A stretch of 64,000 nt of DNA, from NCBI RefSeq assembly GCF_004137085.1, contig NZ_QYBC01000017.1, forward strand, positions 84,680 to 148,679, given 5' to 3'. A program made the position numbers and the translations under genes. The notes below the pieces were generated by a model, which had not been told where the DNA came from, searched no databases, and saw only the letters and a list, made by a program, of their open reading frames with translations. Numbering within the stretch: position 1 is the stretch's first letter; every line of letters begins with the position of its first letter. Shown here in pieces: positions 1 through 7,607 of the stretch. The stretch is from Lichenibacterium ramalinae. Its GTDB lineage: Bacteria; Pseudomonadota; Alphaproteobacteria; Rhizobiales; Beijerinckiaceae.

Positions 1-108
1 GTCGTGCTGAGCCCGCCGGCCTCGCTGCGCGACGGTGCCAAGGTGGCGGTGCAGCGCGACGATGCCGGCGGCGGGGCGCCGGGGCCTGAAAAGGTGTCGG
101 AGAAGTGA
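1..108 (+). CDS. C-terminal tail of an efflux-pump periplasmic adaptor (partial)
   Basis: Frame 1 is open from the window edge to a TGA at 106-108 and encodes 35 residues. The stretch around VVLSPPASLRDGAKVAV resembles the last beta-strand of RND or HlyD-type membrane fusion proteins, which often end in a 'L.DG..V.V' strand and a low-complexity tail. The 5' end lies outside the window, so the assignment rests on one short motif and is weak. Another beta-barrel protein would also fit. Confidence 0.45.
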   Translation, partial: VVLSPPASLRDGAKVAVQRDDAGGGAPGPEKVSEK

Positions 109-190
109 CGCGGGACGGCTGCCCGACGGGTCGCACCGGGATCAGGCCGGCGGGCCCGGTGAGGGATCGGGCTCGCCCGAGCGTCGCCGG

Positions 191-1096
191 TCAAGCTGCG
201 CCGCGCTGCGGATGCTGGCGGGCGTAGGTCGTCGGCGGGGCGCCGACATGGCGGGTGAACGCGACACTGAACGCGCTCGCTGAACCGTAGCCGACGCGGC
301 GAGAGACCTCCCCGACGGTGAGGTCGGTGCCGCGCAACAGATCCCTGGCGATCGCCATGCGCCAGCCGAGCAGATAGGCCATGGGAGCGACGCCCACCTC
401 GCGGCGGAACCGGTCGCAGAAGGTGGAGCGCGATAGGCCACAGTCTCTCGCCAGGTCGCCGATGGCCCATGGGCGGGTCGTCTCGCCATGAATCAGGCGC
501 AGCGCCACCGCGAGCCTTTTGTCGGCAAGCCCACGCAGCAGCCCGGGTGCGGCGGTCGGCTCCGCCGTGGCGCGGAACGCCTCGATCAGCAGCACTTCCA
601 GGAGGCGAGACAGCACGGCATCGCGGCCAGGGCGGTCCGCGCCAGCCTCCTCGCTCAACAGCTCCACCAACGTCGTCAGCCGCCTCGCACCGCGCACCAC
701 CACGATGTTGGGCAGCAGCGAAACCAGCAGTCCGGCGTCGGGTGACCCGAAGGCGCAATGGCCCACCAACATGCGGACATCGGGTGTGTCCGACGCCCCG
801 AGGTGGAACAGGCCCGGGCTCACCTCCGATGGTTCGGTCACGACCTCTTCGGGCGGCCGTCCCAGGCTCGTCACCGTGAAATCGCTGGCGGCCGGGACCA
901 GCATGAAATCACCCTCGCCCAACCTCAAGGGTTCACGCCCGGCGATCGACAACTCACAGCCGCCGTCGAGCATCGCCCCATAGAACGGGTCCGTGGCGGG
1001 CGGGCGCACGGCCCAGCAACCGGAGCCGGTGACCAGTTTGGAGAAGGACGCGCTGGGCCGGAGCAGGCTGATCACCTGAGCGAGTGGGTCAGGCAA
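191..1096 (-). CDS. AraC-family transcriptional regulator with N-terminal cupin
   Basis: Protein of 301 residues. Residues about 8-190 resemble the AraC_binding/Cupin_6 sensor domain (PDPLAQVISLLRP at the start, then a glycine-rich beta-barrel). The last 100 residues hold two helix-turn-helix motifs of the AraC type (IGDLARDCGLSRSTFCDRF, then VGEVSRRVGYGSASAFSVAF). The start taken is a TTG at 1096, because it keeps the conserved N-terminus; a GTG seven codons later is the alternative. It is divergent from the SDR gene at 1190, which is the usual layout when such a regulator controls an oxidoreductase of the same small locus. The inducer cannot be read from the sequence. Confidence 0.88.
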   Translation of the reverse strand: MPDPLAQVISLLRPSASFSKLVTGSGCWAVRPPATDPFYGAMLDGGCELSIAGREPLRLGEGDFMLVPAASDFTVTSLGRPPEEVVTEPSEVSPGLFHLGASDTPDVRMLVGHCAFGSPDAGLLVSLLPNIVVVRGARRLTTLVELLSEEAGADRPGRDAVLSRLLEVLLIEAFRATAEPTAAPGLLRGLADKRLAVALRLIHGETTRPWAIGDLARDCGLSRSTFCDRFRREVGVAPMAYLLGWRMAIARDLLRGTDLTVGEVSRRVGYGSASAFSVAFTRHVGAPPTTYARQHPQRGAA

Positions 1097-1189
1097 AACC
1101 GGACGATCTCGAATGGGATACGGACGCCCGATGATAGCCCGTCCTCCGGCCGCGGGCTATCGCTCGTCGATCGTCGCGAGGAGCCTTCC

Positions 1190-1948
1190 ATGAACACCGT
1201 CCTGATCACCGGCTGCTCGACCGGCTTCGGCCGCGAGACCGCCATCCATTTCCTCGAACGAGGGTGGAACGTCGTCGCCACGATGCGCGACCTTTCGACG
1301 AATACCCTGCCGGAGTCCGACCGGCTGCGCTCGCTTCGCCTCGACGTCACCGATGCCGACAGCATCGCGGCGGCGGTCGCCACGGCGGGCACGATCGACG
1401 TGCTGGTCAAGAACGCAGGCGTCGGTTGGCTCAATGCCGTGGAAGGCACCTCGATGGCCACGGTACGCCGGATCTTCGAGACCAACACCTTCTCGACGGT
1501 GGCGATGATGCAGGCGGTAATCCCCGGCATGCGCGAACGGCGGACTGGCGCGATCGTCAATGTCGGCTCCAGCACCACCATCAGGTCGCTGCCGCTCCTC
1601 TCGATCTATCGCGCCAGCAAAGCGGCCGTGAATGCGCTGACCGAATCCGCCGCGCTGGAACTGGCGGAATTCGGCATTCGCGCTCGGGTGGTGATGCCGG
1701 GCGCGGCGCCCACGACCAGCTTCGGCGGCTCGGCGCGGACGCAGATCATGGCGCAGGGCGGCTTCCCGGACCCCTACGCCGATTTCGTCCAACAGACCGT
1801 GGCCGCCATGCAGCGTCACACCGCCGGCGGTGACGTGACGACGCCGCAGGACGTCGCGGAAGCGATCTACCGCGCGGCGACCGATCAAGACTGCCCGATG
1901 ATCCTGCCGGCCGGTGCCGACGCGATCGCCTGGTCGGAGGGTCGCTGA
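1190..1948 (+). CDS. SDR-family NAD(P)-dependent oxidoreductase
   Basis: Protein of 252 residues, the usual length of a classical short-chain dehydrogenase/reductase. It has the TGxxxGxG cofactor loop (TGCSTGFG, residues 7-14), an NAG motif near residue 75, a catalytic Ser in VNVGSSTT and the YxxxK pair Y140/K144. The start at 1190 follows GAGGAG in the upstream bases. A long reading frame continues upstream but would run through the AraC regulator on the other strand. The substrate is unknown. The divergent AraC gene suggests induced expression. Lys precedes the NAG motif where Asn is more usual. Confidence 0.9.
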   Translation: MNTVLITGCSTGFGRETAIHFLERGWNVVATMRDLSTNTLPESDRLRSLRLDVTDADSIAAAVATAGTIDVLVKNAGVGWLNAVEGTSMATVRRIFETNTFSTVAMMQAVIPGMRERRTGAIVNVGSSTTIRSLPLLSIYRASKAAVNALTESAALELAEFGIRARVVMPGAAPTTSFGGSARTQIMAQGGFPDPYADFVQQTVAAMQRHTAGGDVTTPQDVAEAIYRAATDQDCPMILPAGADAIAWSEGR

Positions 1949-2170
1949 TCGACCTCGTGGAGCGCTTCCGCTCGGCGCGGGTCCGGGACGTGCCCCGATG
2001 CGGCAGGGACGCCGTCGCCGCGACCCATGGTCCGCCGGAACGGACCCGGCCGTCGACGCGGCAAGCCCGAGCTTCGCAAACCGAGGCCGCCGAACGAGCG
2101 CCCCGTCCGGACCGGTCCCCCGTCGCCGTCGAAAGCCTCGTCGGCGCCGCCGCGACGTCCCGCTCCGGCC

Positions 2171-2809
2171 CTATCGCCCCCGCATCACCAGCTTGTCGTT
2201 CGACACCGTGAAGCTTTCGAGCTTGTTGAGGTAGCTCATGCCGAGCAGGTTCTCGTGCAGGGCACCCGCCTTCTCCACCAACGCCCTCACGTTGGTCTGG
2301 GTCAGCGGCCCGATGGTGAGCGAGGGCAGCAGGACCTCGGCGGCGAGCCCGCGGCCGTTGGCCGTCATCACCTCGACGTCGTAGGCGAGCTGGCGCACCG
2401 GGATCTTGAGCCGCAGCGCGTCCTCCCAGCGCAGGACCACCGAGGAGGCGCCGGTGTCCAGCGTGAAGGGGACGCGGACCTTGCCGACGCTGCCGTCGAT
2501 CGTGAAGCCGCCGTCCGGCCGGCGGAACACCGTCACCTCGCGGGGGCCGGTCTCCACGACGGTGCCGGGCATCAGCACCGCCAGGACGCGTTCCGCCACC
2601 GTGCCGAGCTCGAACCGGTAGGCATAGCCGGCCAGCACCGCGGCCAGCAGCACCACCCACAGCCCGAGGCTGGCGAGGCCGGCGAGGATGCGGCCGCGAA
2701 ACAGGCCCGGGATGACGACGGCCAGCGAGGTCGCGAAGGCCCCGTAGACGGCGAGCCTCGTCCAGTCGTCCGCCGTCAGTTCGCTCCAGTCCACGGGCAC
2801 CCGGTCCAT
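2171..2809 (-). CDS. Membrane-anchored retropepsin-like aspartic protease (TIGR02281-type)
   Basis: Protein of 212 residues. Two hydrophobic segments lie at roughly residues 20-36 and 44-64, followed by one retropepsin-like domain with the active-site motif TLDTGASS (Asp about 118). A single Asp-Thr-Gly motif per chain means it would act as a dimer, as in the 'clan AA aspartic protease' family that is common in Alphaproteobacteria. The start at 2809 (MDRVPVDW) is chosen because the frame upstream is arginine-rich shadow of the DUF1289 gene. It lies 35 bp downstream of that gene and in the same direction, so the two are probably cotranscribed. The target is unknown. Confidence 0.88.
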   Translation of the reverse strand: MDRVPVDWSELTADDWTRLAVYGAFATSLAVVIPGLFRGRILAGLASLGLWVVLLAAVLAGYAYRFELGTVAERVLAVLMPGTVVETGPREVTVFRRPDGGFTIDGSVGKVRVPFTLDTGASSVVLRWEDALRLKIPVRQLAYDVEVMTANGRGLAAEVLLPSLTIGPLTQTNVRALVEKAGALHENLLGMSYLNKLESFTVSNDKLVMRGR

Positions 2810-2844
2810 CTGCCGCCCGAGAACCGGGACGGCTGACCCCAGAG

Positions 2845-3093
2845 CTATGGGCCCGCGGCGCCGGCGTCCAGAGGCGCGGCACCGCGCGCCGCCACTCCCG
2901 GCTCGCCCGCGCCGCCGCGGCGGCGGAAAGCCGCGAGGCGCCCCGGCAGCAGCGCCATGGTGCGGAGCCGCTCCGCCTCGGTCAGGCCGCTCCAGGCCGC
3001 GATCTCGACGAGGCTGCGTCCGCAGCCGCGGCACAGGCCGCCCGGATCGTCGATGGCGCAGAGGCCCCTGCAGGGCGAGGATGGTTTGAGCAT
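2845..3093 (-). CDS. DUF1289 domain-containing small Cys-rich protein
   Basis: Protein of 82 residues with the DUF1289 signature at its N-terminus: SPCRGLCAIDD, then C-R-G-C-G-R, giving four cysteines at 8, 12, 21 and 24 that look like a metal site. DUF1289 proteins of about 60-90 residues are widespread in Proteobacteria and have no established function. The gene sits 9 bp after the cobS stop and just before the aspartic protease, so cobS, DUF1289 and the protease form a likely operon. The alanine/glycine-rich tail after residue 60 is not conserved in character. Confidence 0.85.
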   Translation of the reverse strand: MLKPSSPCRGLCAIDDPGGLCRGCGRSLVEIAAWSGLTEAERLRTMALLPGRLAAFRRRGGAGEPGVAARGAAPLDAGAAGP

Positions 3094-3102
3094 GGGCCCT
3101 GG

Positions 3103-3924
3103 TTAGCCGGGCCGGCCCCCGACGAGAAGCCCGATCAGCATCGCGGCCTCGCAGAGCTGTTGACAGGCGCCCGCGACGTCGCCGGTGAAGCCCCCGACCT
3201 GGCGGGCGGCGAGCCGCGTCGTGCCGGCCGCCGCCAGGCCCGCCAGGCCGAGGGCCAGGGCCGCGCGGGCCGCGCCGGCGCCGGCGAGGATCGGCAGCGC
3301 GAGGCCGATGGCGCCGCCGAGCCATGCGGCGGTGCGGAACACCGCGCCCGGCATGGCGCCGGCCCCATGGCCGAGGCCGTCGGCGCGGGCCGGCGGCAGC
3401 CGCGCCAGGGGCAGGAGGCCGAAGCCGCGCGAGGCCGCGCCGGCCGCCACCAGTGCGGCTCCCGCCAGCCCGGCGCCGCCGCGCTCGCCGAGCGCCGCCA
3501 GGCAGGCCGCCCGCAGCAGGAGCGACAGGCCGAGCGCCAGGGCCCCGTAGGTGCCGATGCGGCTGTCGCGCATGATGGCGAGCTTGCGCTCGCGCGTGCG
3601 CCCGCCGCCGAAACCGTCGGCCATGTCGGCGAGCCCGTCCTCATGCAGCGCGCCGCCGACCAGAAGGGTGGCGCCGAGGGCCAGGAGCGCGCCGACGGAC
3701 GGCGGCAGGCCGAGCGCCGCCGCGCCCGCCAACACCGCGGCCCCGCAGGCCCCGACGACGGCGCCCGCCAGCGGTGCCCAGGCGAGGCAGCGCGCGAAGG
3801 GTTCGGGCGGATGCGCGGCCTCGACGGTCAGCGGCGGCACGGGCAGGCGCGTGTAGAAGCGCAGCGCCGTGAGGAGTTCGGCGGCGAAGGCCGCGGCAGG
3901 GCCGGGGATGGGGAGCGCTGGCAT
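3103..3924 (-). CDS. cobS: Adenosylcobinamide-GDP ribazoletransferase (cobalamin synthase)
   Basis: Protein of 273 residues, in the family range. It is an integral membrane protein with several Leu/Ala-rich helices. It joins adenosylcobinamide-GDP and alpha-ribazole to complete the nucleotide loop of vitamin B12. Diagnostic stretches are the N-terminal [13 protein letters not shown] and the acidic [16 protein letters not shown] region, followed by [10 protein letters not shown], the Mg-binding part of the CobS/CobV family. In Rhizobiales nomenclature the same protein is called CobV. It is divergent from cobT with 74 bp between the starts. I see no room for a cobalamin riboswitch in that gap. 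Confidence 0.95.
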   Translation of the reverse strand: MPALPIPGPAAAFAAELLTALRFYTRLPVPPLTVEAAHPPEPFARCLAWAPLAGAVVGACGAAVLAGAAALGLPPSVGALLALGATLLVGGALHEDGLADMADGFGGGRTRERKLAIMRDSRIGTYGALALGLSLLLRAACLAALGERGGAGLAGAALVAAGAASRGFGLLPLARLPPARADGLGHGAGAMPGAVFRTAAWLGGAIGLALPILAGAGAARAALALGLAGLAAAGTTRLAARQVGGFTGDVAGACQQLCEAAMLIGLLVGGRPG

Positions 3925-3998
3925 GGTGCGGGGCTTGTGCCATAGAAGGGACCGACCCGCGACGGCCGAGCCGTCCTCCGCCCGCCCACGAGCCCCTC

Positions 3999-5015
3999 AT
4001 GTCCAACAGCGGCCTGCCCTTCGACGACATCCGCGCGCTCCTGGCGCATCTTCCGCCGCTCGACGAGGAGGCCGCGGCGGCGATCCGCGCCCGCGACGCC
4101 GAACTCACCAAGCCGCCGGGCTCCCTGGGGCGGCTCGAAGCCCTGACGGTCTGGCTCGGGTCCGTGCAGGCCAAGGCGCTCCCCACCGCGTCGCGTCCGC
4201 TCGTGGCGGTCTTCGCCGGCAACCATGGCGTGACGGCGCAGGGCGTGTCGCCCTATCCGGCCTCGGTGACGGCCGCCATGGTGGCCAATTTCGCCGCCAA
4301 CGGCGCCGCCATCAACCAGATCTGCGCGCAGCTCGGGCTCGGCCTCAAGGTCTTCGAGCTGGCCCTCGAGATCCCCACCGCCGACATCACCGCCGAGCCC
4401 GCCATGGACGAGGCGGGCTGCGCCGCCACCATCGCGTTCGGCATGGAGGCCATCCACGGCACCGACCTGCTGGCGCTCGGCGAGATGGGCATCGGCAACA
4501 CCACGGTGGCGGCCGCCGTCTACGCGGCGCTCTATGGCGGCGAGGTCGCCCAATGGGTCGGGCGCGGCACGGGGGTCGACGAGGCCGGCTATGCCCGCAA
4601 GGTCGCGGCCGTCGGGGCGGCGCTGGCGCTCCACCGCGACCACCTCGGCGACCCGCTCGAAGTGCTGCGCCGCCTCGGGGGCCGCGAGGTGGCCGCCATG
4701 GTGGGCGCCATCCTGGCGGCGCGCATCGAGCGCATCCCCGTGATCCTCGACGGCTACGTGGTCTGCGCGGCCGCCGCGGTGCTGCACGCGCTCGATCCCG
4801 CGGCACTCGACCATTGCGTGGCGGGGCACCGCTCGGCGGAAGGCGCCCACGGCGAGGTGCTGCGGCGGCTCGGCAAGGAACCCCTGCTCGACCTCGGCCT
4901 GCGGCTCGGGGAGGGGACCGGGGCCGCGCTGGCGGCCGGGATCGTCCGCACGGCCCTCGCCTGCCACACCGGCATGGCCACCTTCGCCGAGGCGGGCGTC
5001 GCCGACAAGGCGTGA
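3999..5015 (+). CDS. cobT: Nicotinate-nucleotide--dimethylbenzimidazole phosphoribosyltransferase
   Basis: Protein of 338 residues, close to the 340-350 usual for the family. It makes alpha-ribazole-5'-phosphate from nicotinate mononucleotide and 5,6-dimethylbenzimidazole, the lower-ligand branch of B12 synthesis. Recognised by LTKPPGSLGRLE near the N-terminus, FAGNHGVTAQGVSPYP, GIGNTTVAAA, and LRLGEGTGAAL near the C-terminus, where the Glu is the catalytic base in this family. Divergent from cobS, so both nucleotide-loop enzymes could be served by one short intergenic promoter region. It is called CobU in some rhizobial annotations. Confidence 0.96.
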   Translation: MSNSGLPFDDIRALLAHLPPLDEEAAAAIRARDAELTKPPGSLGRLEALTVWLGSVQAKALPTASRPLVAVFAGNHGVTAQGVSPYPASVTAAMVANFAANGAAINQICAQLGLGLKVFELALEIPTADITAEPAMDEAGCAATIAFGMEAIHGTDLLALGEMGIGNTTVAAAVYAALYGGEVAQWVGRGTGVDEAGYARKVAAVGAALALHRDHLGDPLEVLRRLGGREVAAMVGAILAARIERIPVILDGYVVCAAAAVLHALDPAALDHCVAGHRSAEGAHGEVLRRLGKEPLLDLGLRLGEGTGAALAAGIVRTALACHTGMATFAEAGVADKA

Positions 5016-5030
5016 GCCGGATCGGCCCGC

Positions 5031-6587
5031 TCAGGCCGCCGGGCGATGGCTGCGGCGGCCGGTGCGGGCGGGCCGCTCGACCGGCGCTTCGGGGTCGAGC
5101 GCGGGCAGGGCGTCGATGACGCGCTCCGGTGGCAGGATCACGATCACCTCGGTGCCTTCGCGCACCTTGGAGCGGATCGTGAAGGAGCCGCCGTGCAGTT
5201 CCACCAGGCCCTTGACGATCGGCAGCCCCAGCCCCGACCCTTCCTCGGCGTTCTTCTGTGCCAGCGTGCCCCGCCCGAAGGACGACATCACGATGGGGAT
5301 CTCGGCCTCGGGGATGCCGGGGCCGGTGTCGCGGATGGCGAGATACTGGCCGCCCTGACCGGTCCAGCCGACCTTCACCGTCACGGTGCCGCCCTGGGGC
5401 GTGAACTTGATGGCGTTGGAGAGCAGGTTCAGCACGACCTGGCGGATGGCGCGCTCGTCGGCCCAGATGGGCGGCAGGCGCGGCTCGATCAGCTCCGTCA
5501 CGGTGATCTCGCGCTTGGAGGCGCGCAGGGCGAGCAGGTGCTGGCAGTCCTCGGCGATCAGCGCCAGCGACGTCGGCTCCTCCTTCAGCTCGTAGCGCCC
5601 CGCCTCGACGCGCGACAGGTCGAGGATCTCGTTGATCAGCATGAGCAGGTGCTGGCCGCTGGAATGGATGTCGGCGGAATAGTCCCGGTAGACGGCGACG
5701 CTGTGCTGCCCGAACAATTCCCCCTTCATCACCTCGGAGAAACCCAGGATGGCGTTGAGCGGCGTGCGCAATTCGTGGCTCATCGTGGCGAGGAAGCGGC
5801 TCTTGGCGAGGCTCGCCTCCTCGGCGCGGCGCCGGGCCTCGTCGGAGTTCAGCTTCGACTGTTCGAGCTCGACGATCAGCGCGTCCTTCTCGGCCTGAAA
5901 CGAGAGCGTCGCCAGCGTCGTGGCGTAGAGCCGGCGCGCCAGCACGACGAAGTACAGTTGGGCCCCGCCCGCCACCGCCAGCACGGGCAGGAACTGGTAG
6001 CCGACGGCGGGCCGGGCGAAGGCCGCGATGGCCAGCGTCATGGGCGCCAGCCCGGCATAGACGGCGTTGGGCAGGGTGGCGGAGATCATGGCCGTCATGG
6101 CGCCGACGAGCAGCAGCACGAAGAGCACGAAGGTTTGGGCGGCGGCATCGTGAGCGCCGATGACCAGCAGCACGCTCGACGCCCAGACGGCACCCTGCAG
6201 GGCTTCGGCCAGCACGAAGGCGCGCGTCCAGGCGGCCAGCCTGGCGGTGACGGCCGACTGCTTCAGGAACACCCGGGCCAGGATCGCCACGCCCAGCATC
6301 GCCGACAGCGTCAGGCCCAGCCAGGCCCCGGTCTCCACCTGCGACACCCACAGCCGCAGCACGCCGGCCGTGACGGTGGCCAGGACGGCCTGCGCCGCCG
6401 TGGCGCCGCGCCGCCCGCTGGCGAAGAGCCGCAGGAGTTCGAGATCGAACGTGTGGCTTCCCGTGCCGGTCGACGTCAGCTTCTCGCGCGCTTCCTTCAG
6501 CTGGGAAGCGGTGCGCCGGCGCTGCGAGGACCTGTCGCTGTCCGAACCGCGCCCGCGCTCGATCATCTCCGCGGTCACGTCGTCCAT
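5031..6587 (-). CDS. Membrane-bound sensor histidine kinase (PleC/DivJ-like)
   Basis: Protein of 518 residues from the ATG at 6587; a GTG four codons upstream at 6599 is also possible. The N-terminal half has about five or six hydrophobic helices in two groups (roughly residues 60-220). A short linker and HisKA domain follow, with the phospho-acceptor H-box MSHELRTPLNAI, then HATPase_c with N-box NLLSNAIKF, G1 DTGPGIP and G2 GSGLGLPIVKGL. LGFSEVMKGELFG after the H-box is typical of alphaproteobacterial PleC/DivJ-type kinases, but a role in cell polarity is inference only. No response regulator gene is adjacent. Convergent with cobT and divergent from the glycosylase-like gene at 6768. Confidence 0.9.
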   Translation of the reverse strand: MDDVTAEMIERGRGSDSDRSSQRRRTASQLKEAREKLTSTGTGSHTFDLELLRLFASGRRGATAAQAVLATVTAGVLRLWVSQVETGAWLGLTLSAMLGVAILARVFLKQSAVTARLAAWTRAFVLAEALQGAVWASSVLLVIGAHDAAAQTFVLFVLLLVGAMTAMISATLPNAVYAGLAPMTLAIAAFARPAVGYQFLPVLAVAGGAQLYFVVLARRLYATTLATLSFQAEKDALIVELEQSKLNSDEARRRAEEASLAKSRFLATMSHELRTPLNAILGFSEVMKGELFGQHSVAVYRDYSADIHSSGQHLLMLINEILDLSRVEAGRYELKEEPTSLALIAEDCQHLLALRASKREITVTELIEPRLPPIWADERAIRQVVLNLLSNAIKFTPQGGTVTVKVGWTGQGGQYLAIRDTGPGIPEAEIPIVMSSFGRGTLAQKNAEEGSGLGLPIVKGLVELHGGSFTIRSKVREGTEVIVILPPERVIDALPALDPEAPVERPARTGRRSHRPAA

Positions 6588-6767
6588 CGGTCGCCACACT
6601 CACAGACGCTTGTCGCCACGTCGACAACATGGATCGGAAACCTTAATGGAGGGCTCACGGGATCGTTCGACCTGTGGACCATCCTCCGCCCGGCGCCGCG
6701 CCTCCCCGGCTGCCCGGCCGGGCCCGGCATGGGGCCGGCCCGCCGAACCACCGGCAGAACCGCTTCC

Positions 6768-7409
6768 ATGGATCTCGACCCGCCCGACGCAAGCATCGCG
6801 ACCCTGGCGGCCGCCATGCGGCGGTGCCGCATCTGCGTCGAGCGCCCGCGTGGCGCGGCGCTGCCGCATTCGCCCCGTCCCATCTTCCAGGTCGCGCCCG
6901 GCGTCCGCCTCGTCGTCGCCAGCCAGGCCCCCGGGATCCGCGCCCACGTGAGCGGCATCCCGTTCCAGGACCCGTCGGGGCTGCGGCTGCGGGACTGGAT
7001 GGCGATCGACGAGGCGCGCTTCTACGACCCCCGGCGCCTCGCCATCCTGCCGATGGGCTTCTGCTTCCCGGGGCACGACGCCGCGAAGGGCGACCTGCCG
7101 CCGCGTCCCGAATGCCGGCCCGCCTGGCACGATGCGGTCTTCGCCGCACTGCCGGACGTGGAGACCATCCTGGCCATCGGCCTCCACGCAATCCGCTACC
7201 ACGCCCCCCGGCTCGGCGTGCCGCGCCCGGCCGGGCAGGGGCTCGGCGACACGGTGGCGGACTGGCGCCGGTACTTCGAGCGTCCGGCGCCCCGCATGCT
7301 GCCGCTGCCGCACCCGTCCTGGCGCAACAGCGCCTGGCTGAACCGGAACCCCTGGTTCGCCGCGGACCTGTTGCCGGTGCTGCGGGCCGAGGTGCGGCGC
7401 CTGACGTGA
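6768..7409 (+). CDS. Uracil-DNA glycosylase superfamily protein
   Basis: Protein of 213 residues with a UDG-like fold signature: an early CRICVER Cys pair (as in family 4-type enzymes, though the other cluster cysteines are not evident), ASQAPGIRAHVSGIPFQDPSG as motif 1 region, and a late PLPHPSWRNSAWLNRNPWF containing the HPSxRN element. It probably belongs to the compact uracil-DNA glycosylase family found in many Proteobacteria whose activity is poorly defined. Glycosylase activity on U:G is expected from the family and not shown by this sequence. The start ATG is preceded by the histidine-kinase divergent promoter region (6600-6767). Confidence 0.85.
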   Translation: MDLDPPDASIATLAAAMRRCRICVERPRGAALPHSPRPIFQVAPGVRLVVASQAPGIRAHVSGIPFQDPSGLRLRDWMAIDEARFYDPRRLAILPMGFCFPGHDAAKGDLPPRPECRPAWHDAVFAALPDVETILAIGLHAIRYHAPRLGVPRPAGQGLGDTVADWRRYFERPAPRMLPLPHPSWRNSAWLNRNPWFAADLLPVLRAEVRRLT

Positions 7410-7607
7410 TGACGCCGGTGGGGCCGGGGCCCTGCCGGCCTTGACCGGGCCCCGACGATCGCTTCAGACTCCGTGACGGTCTCGAGCTGGCGCCTGGATG
7501 CCCTCTGAAACCATCGAGAGAACTCTCCTGGTTTTCGGGGACGAGGGCGTCCACGCACGGACTCTCGGGCTTCGCGGCACGGCGCCGGAGGGCCGCCAGG
7601 AGGCACC

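Noticed and set aside
3925..3998. Cobalamin riboswitch between cobS and cobT
   Set aside because: Only 74 bp separate the divergent starts, too short for the element, and no B12-box-like sequence was seen.
4387..6630. 747-residue minus-strand frame under cobT and the histidine kinase
   Set aside because: It runs in a different frame from the kinase and has shadow composition.
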